Positions 1-5,063 of a stretch of 6,595 nt of DNA are shown piece after piece. Position 1 is the stretch's first letter. Every line of letters starts with the position of its first letter. Location of the stretch: positions 1 to 6,595 of the forward strand of contig DNJQ01000119.1 of NCBI GenBank assembly GCA_003497225.1, read 5' to 3'. The notes under the pieces were generated by a model. That model was not told where the DNA came from, did no database searches, and saw only the letters and a program-made list of their open reading frames with translations. The position numbers and the translations under genes were made by a program. This DNA is from Bacillota bacterium (GTDB lineage Bacteria > Bacillota_I > Bacilli_A > RFN20 > CAG-288).

Positions 1-64
1 AAGCATGGCTGAGTTAATCAATTTAGTAAAAGCACAATTAAAAAATATCATGAAACAACTCTAA
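1..64 (+). CDS. 3' end of an upstream rightward gene (partial)
   Basis: Only the last 20 or so codons are inside the window. The frame beginning at base 2 is open from the edge to a TAA at 62-64 and ends in the residues AELINLVKAQLKNIMKQL, which look like an amphipathic C-terminal helix rich in Leu, Lys and Gln. The other two forward frames are closed by stops within the first 20 bases. A hairpin sits directly on the stop codon, as expected for a gene end. The fragment is too short to assign a family. A reverse-strand frame is also open here, so the call rests on the codon pattern and the following hairpin. Confidence 0.45.
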   Translation, partial: SMAELINLVKAQLKNIMKQL

Positions 65-85
65 ATTATGTTTAAAAGTTGTTTC
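52..85 (+). terminator. Candidate hairpin terminator after the partial gene
   Basis: A perfect 9-base inverted repeat, GAAACAACT (52-60) and AGTTGTTTC (77-85), flanks the stop codon. An inner 4-base pairing, TAAA (62-65) with TTTA (71-74), leaves a five-base loop. The stem is AT-rich and no clear run of T follows, so it is a weak intrinsic terminator at best and may instead protect the mRNA 3' end. Confidence 0.35.
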
Positions 86-167
86 TATCAATAATTCGTT
101 ATTATAGACATATTTTTGAATTAAAGTAATAAAACAAAATATCTGTTTTTTCGCCTATTTTTATAAC

Positions 168-203
168 TATAATGAACCATAAAAGGACAAAAATCATAGT
201 ATA
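168..203 (+). promoter_or_regulatory. Promoter region for the tiny-protein pair (mother-cell-sigma-like and sigma-A-like elements)
   Basis: Two overlapping candidates lie here. CATAGTATA at 195-203 fits the CATAnnnTA -10 pattern of sporulation sigma-K promoters, with an AC at 176-177 placed 17 bases upstream as in the sigma-K -35; an ATA at 179-181 could also suit sigma-E. It would start transcription only a few bases before the ribosome site at 214. Separately, TATAAT at 168-173 is a perfect sigma-A -10, but no good -35 sits 16-18 bases upstream, where the DNA is mostly T. The sporulation reading is favoured by the nature of the downstream proteins, but such short motifs occur by chance in AT-rich DNA. 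Confidence 0.35.
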
Positions 204-223
204 TTGTGTAACCGGAGGTAAAC

Positions 224-331
224 ATGATACCGACTAGAAATGACGCCCAAAACACCGGAACAAACAGCTTCTTTTATTTCATTCTGATTTTATTTATTCT
301 CATTGCCATAATCGGTTGCTGTGCATATTAA
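224..331 (+). CDS. Tiny transmembrane protein, 35 aa, YjcZ/tiny-TM-like
   Basis: The product is a short hydrophilic head (MIPTRNDAQNTGTN, about 14 residues), one hydrophobic helix at about 16-30 (FFYFILILFILIAII) and a Gly-Cys-Cys-Ala-Tyr end. This head-helix-short-tail plan, with an F-x-L-I-x-x-L-F-I-L-I-like core, matches the tiny TM / YjcZ-type proteins of Bacilli, several of which are linked to sporulation and the spore coat. GGAGGT at 214-219 lies 4 bases before the ATG and fixes the start. The stop codon overlaps the AGGAGG of the next tiny gene, so the two are probably cotranscribed and translationally linked. The two neighbouring Cys residues could support disulphide or metal bonding; this is inference. 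The family call comes from remembered sequence patterns and was not searched. Confidence 0.72.
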   Translation: MIPTRNDAQNTGTNSFFYFILILFILIAIIGCCAY

Positions 332-343
332 GGAGGTGCTAAA

Positions 344-439
344 GTGAACAACTATTTCTGCGTAATATTAGTTTTATTCATCTTGCTCGTTATCGTTGGA
401 TGCGGCGGATGGTTTAGTGGCTGCGGCTGCGGTTGCTAA
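344..439 (+). CDS. Tiny transmembrane Cys/Gly-rich protein, 31 aa, YjcZ/tiny-TM-like
   Basis: The product begins MNNYFCVILVLFILLVIVG and ends in a Gly/Cys tail, CGGWFSGCGCGC. The helix at about 5-18 is very close to the FALIVVLFILLIIVG-type core of tiny TM (YjcZ family) proteins, which are abundant in spore-forming Bacilli and in part spore-coat associated. It has five Cys in 31 residues (6, 20, 27, 29, 31), four of them in the tail, which suggests crosslinking or metal binding outside the membrane. The start is GTG, with AGGAGG at 331-336 seven bases upstream and overlapping the stop of the previous gene. A strong terminator follows ten bases after the stop, so this pair is a complete two-gene unit. 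A gene this small is easily missed by automatic callers. Confidence 0.78.
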   Translation: MNNYFCVILVLFILLVIVGCGGWFSGCGCGC

Positions 440-448
440 TAACTTAGG

Positions 449-477
449 AGGCAAGTAAATCACTTGCCTTTTTATTT
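449..477 (+). terminator. Intrinsic terminator of the tiny-protein pair
   Basis: AGGCAAGT (449-456) pairs perfectly with ACTTGCCT (462-469) around a five-base AAATC loop. TTTTATTT follows at once, giving a classic rho-independent terminator for rightward transcription. It separates the tiny-protein pair from the promoter of the 468-residue gene. Confidence 0.9.
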
Positions 478-522
478 GCAACTTTATAATTATTAGGGGA
501 TGTTTCTTTCATTTTAACTAGT

Positions 523-550
523 AATATTGCATTTATTAGTCAAATATTGC
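523..550 (+). repeat. Direct repeat AATATTGC x2 inside the promoter, possible operator
   Basis: AATATTGC occurs at 523-530 and again at 543-550, start to start 20 bases apart, about two helical turns. Each copy has a TAGT just upstream (519-522 and 537-540, zero and two bases away). The first copy overlaps the -35 and the second contains the TG of the extended -10. A regulator on these sites would face the same side of the DNA and block RNA polymerase. The role is inferred; 8-base repeats are not rare in AT-rich DNA. Confidence 0.35.
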
Positions 551-556
551 TATAAT
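527..556 (+). promoter_or_regulatory. Extended -10 sigma-A promoter for the 468-residue membrane protein
   Basis: TTGCAT at 527-532 serves as -35. An 18-base spacer leads to a perfect TATAAT at 551-556, preceded by TG at 548-549, which makes a full TGnTATAAT extended -10. The usual start point, six or seven bases past the -10, falls at 562-564, on or next to the ATG at 564. No Shine-Dalgarno sequence can therefore be in the transcript. Two copies of AATATTGC (523-530 and 543-550) overlay the -35 and the end of the spacer. Confidence 0.75.
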
Positions 557-563
557 TTTTACT

Positions 564-1970
564 ATGGAAAAAAAGAATAATAGTCAAGCTACTCAGGCCA
601 AGGCAAAAAGTCAGAAAAATACCAAACAAACTTTTGTTGGTAAGCCTCAAAATGAAGTAGCATCTTTATCAAGAAATCCAGCCAATGCGCGTATTATCGC
701 CGCCGCTAGCACGATGCTAATGCAAACAAGGGCGATCAATATTGCTTTATATTTAAGCGCTTGGGTTCCTTTGATTGCTTCGTTTTTTGTTGACGCTAAA
801 TTTTCCTATGTTTGTTCTTGTATTTCTCTTTTAATCAACATTTTAACGCAAGTTCTTTCAACAGCGATGAACGCACATAAAGAGCGCGCCATTTTAGTAA
901 CACAACTTTACTATGCGAATATTACAAGCATGACTTATTCACGTATTGAATACGATCGAGAGAGCACGAACGAAGCGAATGAATATGCTTCGCGTAAAGG
1001 CAACAAATTCAATATGGCAAAATATCGCAATTACTGCAGTGTTCCTTTATCTTTACCTAATAAATATTGTTACTTATACCTTCAAAGAATTAGAGTCGCT
1101 GAAGATAAATATTTATTAGGTAAGAATCGTATCTTCCTCGCTATCATGATGTTTTTAGTAGGAATCGGAATTACTGCGATGATTATAGTTATGAATACAG
1201 TTGTCCATGCTGATAACTTCATCGCAATCTTCGCTCAAGTTATTTCTCTTTATCCAGTAGTAATTCCTATAATAACTTCATTCACCGAAGCAGCCGCTAG
1301 TAGCAAAAGATGCGTTAAAATAGCTGCTGATATCGATAATTATTTTGCCGAACACAATAAAGCCAATGATCGTTTTGAAAGATTTAACTACTATATTCAA
1401 TCTTTGATGTTTGAATACTTAGTTAAACTTAGACCTATTCCACTATTCTTAAAGAAATTATCATCACGTCGATTAAAAACCTTGCGCTTAGGATGTTCTG
1501 AAAGATTTATCCAGGCAACAATTGATTACGAAGGAAATAAAAAACTAGGTAAGATGATAAATGGTTCATTCAATAAGGTTTATTTCACACCCCTTGATCA
1601 AGATGGTCAGGAATATAATCCTAATAGCGATTATGATCCTGAATACCTCGATTTAGTTATGCAAAAGAATAAATCAATTAAAACAGAGATTAAAGATAAT
1701 AATAAAAATCAGATTAAGGCGACCACAAAGGCTCCAGTAAATAAGGATAATACAAAGAAAAATACTGTTGAACCAATTAAAAATGTCTCTAAAAATAACA
1801 TTAAGCAAAATAGTACAAAGCAAACTCCTAGTAAAGATAGTGTGGCTAAGCCAAAAACTAATGTTAAAACGACAATCAATAGTAAATCAAATACAACAGC
1901 AGTTAAAAAGAATGTAAAACAAAATTCTACTCCAACAACAAATAAATCTACAAAAGTAAAGACGAAGTAA
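564..1970 (+). CDS. Four-TM membrane protein with S-4TM-like core and K/N/T-rich tail, 468 aa
   Basis: No characterised family is certain. The N-terminus (1-40) is hydrophilic and rich in Lys, Gln and Asn. Hydrophobic pairs at about 57-77/81-101 and 189-211/219-241 enclose a roughly 85-residue soluble stretch. A soluble region (242-350) follows, then a low-complexity Lys/Asn/Thr/Ser tail (about 365-468) holding KQNST twice. The 2TM-cytosolic-2TM plan, an AAA-x-L segment before TM1, and LPNKYCYLYLQR followed by AEDKYLLGKNR before TM3 recall the LP...CQR...WD..LR pattern that I remember for S-4TM (SMODS-associated pore-forming) proteins. That likeness is an unsearched inference, and no nucleotide cyclase is adjacent. 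The ATG has no ribosome site and sits at the predicted transcription start, so translation is probably leaderless. An alternative start near Met51/Met53 also lacks a ribosome site. The stop lies in a palindrome shared with yhaM. Confidence 0.88.
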   Translation: MEKKNNSQATQAKAKSQKNTKQTFVGKPQNEVASLSRNPANARIIAAASTMLMQTRAINIALYLSAWVPLIASFFVDAKFSYVCSCISLLINILTQVLSTAMNAHKERAILVTQLYYANITSMTYSRIEYDRESTNEANEYASRKGNKFNMAKYRNYCSVPLSLPNKYCYLYLQRIRVAEDKYLLGKNRIFLAIMMFLVGIGITAMIIVMNTVVHADNFIAIFAQVISLYPVVIPIITSFTEAAASSKRCVKIAADIDNYFAEHNKANDRFERFNYYIQSLMFEYLVKLRPIPLFLKKLSSRRLKTLRLGCSERFIQATIDYEGNKKLGKMINGSFNKVYFTPLDQDGQEYNPNSDYDPEYLDLVMQKNKSIKTEIKDNNKNQIKATTKAPVNKDNTKKNTVEPIKNVSKNNIKQNSTKQTPSKDSVAKPKTNVKTTINSKSNTTAVKKNVKQNSTPTTNKSTKVKTK

Positions 1971-1983
1971 GTTACTTCGTCTT
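1959..1983. terminator. Bidirectional terminator palindrome shared by convergent genes
   Basis: AAGACGAAGTAA (1959-1970) and TTACTTCGTCTT (1972-1983) form a perfect 12-base inverted repeat around a single G at 1971. In RNA the centre would open into a small loop. Both stop codons (1968-1970 on +, 1972-1974 on -) lie inside it. The leftward side is followed by a T-rich run (TACTTTTG on the transcript), a fair intrinsic terminator. The rightward side has only a weak tail (ATAAAATTG), so termination there may be less efficient. The same arm encodes Lys-Thr-Lys-stop on either strand. Confidence 0.7.
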
Positions 1984-2904
1984 ATAAAATTGTCTATTAT
2001 CGAGATAGATTATTTTTGATGTATATTTCCCTTTTTCAACTTCATTTAGAGCTGTTTCAAGAATATTTAGTTTGGAATCTAGTTCATCTAGAGCGTGAAT
2101 TACAAACGCTTCAGCCGTCTTTGGTAATACGGCACTTCCATATTCTGGTAAGCCGTGATGAGAAAGAATGATATGTTTTAAAATTAATGGGGCTTCGCCA
2201 GTGATATTAAGTTCATTAGCCGCTTCATCAACAATCATTGCCCCGATATTAATATGTCCTAGAAGTTTTCCTTCATCAGTAAAGCTTGTCGCGATATTGC
2301 CGTTTAGTTCAACTGTTTTACCTATATCGTGAAGCAAACATCCAGCAATAAGATAATCGCGGTTAAGGAATGGATATTGCTCAGAGATTTTTAGAGCTTG
2401 ACGGCACATGCTTAATGAATGGAAAAGAATTCCACCATAGAAAGCGTGATGAACAGATACTGCTGCTGGATGAGTAGTATACTTTTCATAGTTATTTTTT
2501 ATAATATGTTCAGTTATAGCCTTGATATCTTTATCCTCAATTAAATTAAGGTCAGAATCTAGTTCATTTAATAGTGCTTCATGTTCAATTGGGCATGTGT
2601 GAACAAAGTCTGTCATATTGATTGACTTTTGATCTATGCTTTTAACCGAATTAACTTTGATCTGCATGTTTCCACGATAACTTAATACTGTCCCATCGAC
2701 CTCAACAACAAGGCCTGGAGTTAAAATCTTTTCATCTTCAGGTAGAACTTCCCACTTTTTTCCGTCCATGATTCCTGTTGCATCTTGAAATACGATGTTT
2801 AGATATGGCTTAGAGTTGTTCGCCACTCCGCCAACGCAATTTTTTACCAATAAATTGGTTTTAAACTGTCCAACATTTTTCTTTAAATCTATTATTCTAT
2901 TCAT
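1972..2904 (-). CDS. yhaM: 3'-5' exoribonuclease YhaM (OB fold + HD domain), 310 aa
   Basis: YhaM degrades single-stranded RNA (and DNA) from the 3' end with metal-ion help and takes part in mRNA turnover in the cytosol of Bacillota. The length matches the B. subtilis protein (about 314 aa). Residues 12-90 form the nucleic-acid-binding OB fold, with a typical YLNIVFQDATG strand-turn at 34-44. The HD domain covers about 150-290: HHAFYGGILFHSLSM (152-166), the HD pair H192-D193 in LLHDIGK, H217 in GHINIG, SHHG (248-251) and the closing ALDELDSKLN with D273/D276. All expected metal ligands appear present. The end, DNRQFYKTK, fits the usual YhaM C-terminus. The ATG is preceded by GGAGAAGGA and overlaps the recX stop by 8 bases, indicating coupled translation. 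It is the last gene of the leftward operon and ends in the shared palindrome. Function is assigned by family pattern with high confidence. Confidence 0.95.
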   Translation of the reverse strand: MNRIIDLKKNVGQFKTNLLVKNCVGGVANNSKPYLNIVFQDATGIMDGKKWEVLPEDEKILTPGLVVEVDGTVLSYRGNMQIKVNSVKSIDQKSINMTDFVHTCPIEHEALLNELDSDLNLIEDKDIKAITEHIIKNNYEKYTTHPAAVSVHHAFYGGILFHSLSMCRQALKISEQYPFLNRDYLIAGCLLHDIGKTVELNGNIATSFTDEGKLLGHINIGAMIVDEAANELNITGEAPLILKHIILSHHGLPEYGSAVLPKTAEAFVIHALDELDSKLNILETALNEVEKGKYTSKIIYLDNRQFYKTK

Positions 2905-3880
2905 TTTCCTTCTCCTCTATAAGAGACAATATCTCACCTATACGATAACCAATTTTACTCAGTTCTCGGAAATATATCTTTTTTCTTTTCGTTTTATTTA
3001 AACCACGATTAGCGATGTACTTATTATATATCCTTTCGATGTCTTCGTGAGCTCTATCTTCTTCAGCCTCAACAAATTCATCCTTATATTTTTCTAGTAT
3101 TGCTTCAATATCATCTTTGGAATAAAGATCCCCATAAAGAACATCCTTAATCTTATATCGAAGAGCTTTTCCATGGTAATTAGAAAACTTTTTAAGTAGT
3201 GCTTCCATTCTTTTATCGGCTTTAACTACATCATAATCATCTTTTATAGTGCTATCATTTTTGGCTACAAAATTATTAACTAAACTTCTCGCTTGTTCTA
3301 GTTCATAACCATTTCGTCTTAAATATTGTTTGGCTTTATCTTTCCGATAAAGAAGTGGTTCTTTTTTATATTTTTCAAAGATGTTTCCTAAAATTTCATC
3401 TAAAAGTTCATTATCAACACTCTCTATTTGTTCATTTAGTTCTTCAATTATTTCTTCATCAATTTTAGCGCGATATTTTAAATATTCTCTTATTCCTTCT
3501 GGTGAAAGGCCCTGACTTTTTAATATATCAATCTTAATCTCGGCATAAATTTTATCATTTATCACGCCTTCTCTTTCTAAATCACCCACTAATCTTCTCG
3601 CGTCTTTTGGTTCAAGTTCTTTTTTCTGAATGAGTTTAACCATGCATTGATAAACGGAATAGTGACCCTTCTTTAAAAGGTTGCGAAGATATTGGCGGTA
3701 GGGTTCTTCTGATTCATATTTTATTAAAGCATAATATGAAGTATCATCTAAAAATTTACCGGGAAAAAGATAGCCGGCATTAAGATAATTTGATTCGGAG
3801 ATCAAAAGTTCTTCTTCATCATCAAAAATAATCTTTACCTTTTTCTTCTTTCCTCTAGTTATTGAAACAATCTTATGCAT
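2897..3880 (-). CDS. recX: RecX-family regulatory protein, long form, 327 aa
   Basis: RecX proteins bind RecA filaments and modulate recombination and the SOS response. The N-terminal part (1-30, MHKIVSITRGKKKKVKIIF...) matches the short beta-rich start of Bacillota RecX. Three-helix repeats follow: at about 60-150, with the diagnostic DLEREGVINDKIYAEIKID (100-118) and LSPEGIREYLKYRAKIDEEII; at about 165-205 (YRKDKAKQYLRRNGYELEQARSLV); at about 225-268; and at about 278-325. At 327 aa it is longer than the usual 150-270. The frame stays open upstream to an ATG at 3946, but that would overlap the glycosyltransferase by 65 bases. The ATG at 3878-3880 lies one base after its stop and 13 bases below a GGAGG, so I chose it. 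No recA lies in the window. High confidence in the family; whether this long form still acts on RecA is inferred. Confidence 0.88.
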   Translation of the reverse strand: MHKIVSITRGKKKKVKIIFDDEEELLISESNYLNAGYLFPGKFLDDTSYYALIKYESEEPYRQYLRNLLKKGHYSVYQCMVKLIQKKELEPKDARRLVGDLEREGVINDKIYAEIKIDILKSQGLSPEGIREYLKYRAKIDEEIIEELNEQIESVDNELLDEILGNIFEKYKKEPLLYRKDKAKQYLRRNGYELEQARSLVNNFVAKNDSTIKDDYDVVKADKRMEALLKKFSNYHGKALRYKIKDVLYGDLYSKDDIEAILEKYKDEFVEAEEDRAHEDIERIYNKYIANRGLNKTKRKKIYFRELSKIGYRIGEILSLIEEKENE

Positions 3881-3881
3881 A

Positions 3882-5063
3882 TTACCAGTATTTCCTCCAA
3901 GCTCTTTGATAGACATGGAGCATTTCTTCATAGAAGGTTTCTGCACTATATTTCTTGCTTATGAGGTCACAAGCTTTATTTTGAACATTTTCAAGTTGCT
4001 CTTTTGAATAGTTCACTAATTCGCTAAGCATTAAGATAAATCCTTCTTGATCTTCATAGAAGTAACCAGTTTCTCCCGGAATAATGACATCGTTTAAACA
4101 TTCATCCTTTTTAGCTAAAACTAAAGCTTTGCTCGCCATCGCTTCAATAAACGTCAATCCTTGAGTTTCCGTCGTTGAAGCGGACAAGAATAAATCAGCA
4201 GCGTGGTAATAAAGTGGAACGAGGTCGTGATCGACTGGACCGACAAATGTTGTAATATCATCTAGCCCTTCATCATGAGAAATCTTCATTAAATTCTCTT
4301 TATCTGGTCCATCACCAACAACATAAAGAACTAAATTCTTTTTTCCATTCTTTCTTATATATGCGCCGACATTATGTAAGACAATATCATTGCTCTTTTC
4401 CTGGGCTAAGCGGCCTAAAATAAGTAAGACAAATTTATCTTCAAGATTATTTTGTTTTCTAAATTCTTCGACTTTAGTTTGATCAAATTTAGTGAAAAGA
4501 GATAGATCTATTCCGTTAGGTATAACGTTTATATATTTTTTTACACCATAGCGACGCAAAGTGTTTTTGGTTTTAATTGATGTAGTAGTAAATTCTGTTG
4601 AAGTATCGGAAAGAAAGACGGAAAGATCAACGACAACACGCTTGGCAAATTTATCAAAAAGTTTATGCCCGTGGGTGACATAATAAGTATAATCTTCATA
4701 AAGAGTATGATAAGTATAAACCAATGGGATATGATTCATCTTCGCTAATAAACGGCCGAATAAACCTATACCTATTTCGGTATGAACATGAATAACATCT
4801 AAATTCAAACTTTTAATGTATTTTGCAACTTTAGAACGATATAAAGGAGCTTTACGGTAATTATAAAGGTGCTTAAAGGCTTTAGAACTAATTCTTATAA
4901 CATTTCCTTCAATGACAAATTTCTCTTCTTTATTATATTGACCAGTGGTGACGATAAAGACTTCATGCCCGTGTTCAGTAAATATCTTATACAAGAGGCC
5001 ACAGACTGTAGCAACACCATTAATCTCCGGCGGATAAGTATCAGAAAATATTCCTATTCTCAT
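3882..5063 (-). CDS. GT4-family glycosyltransferase, diacylglycerol glucosyltransferase-like, 393 aa
   Basis: This is probably a retaining GT-B enzyme that moves a hexose from a nucleotide sugar to a membrane lipid. It closely resembles, from memory, the 1,2-diacylglycerol 3-glucosyltransferase of Acholeplasma (alMGS). Visible marks are the N-terminal MRIGIFSDTYPPEINGVATV loop (1-20), VIHVHTEIGIGLFGRLLAK (90-108), YTYHTLYEDYTYYVTHGHKL (116-135), IPNGIDLSLF (181-190), LGRLAQEKS (216-224), VVGDGPDKENL (248-258) and the EX7E pair E299/E307 in ASTTETQGLTFIEAMA. There is no signal peptide. Lys/Arg-rich N-half helices may dock on anionic membrane, as in alMGS. The ATG shares an ATGA overlap with the upstream membrane-protein stop, with AAGGA nine bases before it, so the two are co-translated. 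That neighbour could move or anchor the glycolipid product. A polyprenol or other glycolipid acceptor is the main alternative. Confidence 0.93.
   Translation of the reverse strand: MRIGIFSDTYPPEINGVATVCGLLYKIFTEHGHEVFIVTTGQYNKEEKFVIEGNVIRISSKAFKHLYNYRKAPLYRSKVAKYIKSLNLDVIHVHTEIGIGLFGRLLAKMNHIPLVYTYHTLYEDYTYYVTHGHKLFDKFAKRVVVDLSVFLSDTSTEFTTTSIKTKNTLRRYGVKKYINVIPNGIDLSLFTKFDQTKVEEFRKQNNLEDKFVLLILGRLAQEKSNDIVLHNVGAYIRKNGKKNLVLYVVGDGPDKENLMKISHDEGLDDITTFVGPVDHDLVPLYYHAADLFLSASTTETQGLTFIEAMASKALVLAKKDECLNDVIIPGETGYFYEDQEGFILMLSELVNYSKEQLENVQNKACDLISKKYSAETFYEEMLHVYQRAWRKYW
3894..3898 (-). promoter_or_regulatory. Ribosome binding site GGAGG for recX, inside the glycosyltransferase gene
   Basis: On the minus strand GGAGG at 3898-3894 lies within the last few codons of the glycosyltransferase, 13 bases before the ATG at 3880. 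It is the only strong site near the junction and supports the 3880 start over 3946. The spacing is longer than ideal, which suits reinitiation by ribosomes finishing the upstream gene. Confidence 0.65.

Noticed and set aside
446..480. Third tiny gene after the AGGAGG at 446-451
   Set aside because: No ATG or GTG follows at proper spacing; a TTG at 464 would lie in the terminator stem and give only about ten codons. The AGGAGG is likely part of the terminator foot or a relic.
500..517. Micro-ORF MFLSF with AGGGG before it
   Set aside because: It has only five codons, the AGGGG abuts the ATG with no spacing, and it lies upstream of the predicted start point of the next gene.
1653..1967. Possible CRISPR-like or tandem DNA repeat in the A-rich 3' part of the membrane-protein gene
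   Set aside because: The repetition is only amino-acid bias and one short motif; there are no regular DNA units or spacers.
2795..3001. Rightward 68-residue frame across the recX/yhaM junction
   Set aside because: It lies antisense to two well-supported genes, has no ribosome site and resembles nothing; it is a shadow frame.
3881..3946. Upstream start for recX at 3946 (22 extra residues)
   Set aside because: It would overlap the glycosyltransferase deeply, and the extra residues include those encoded by the GGAGG site itself; the 3880 ATG gives the family-like N-terminus.
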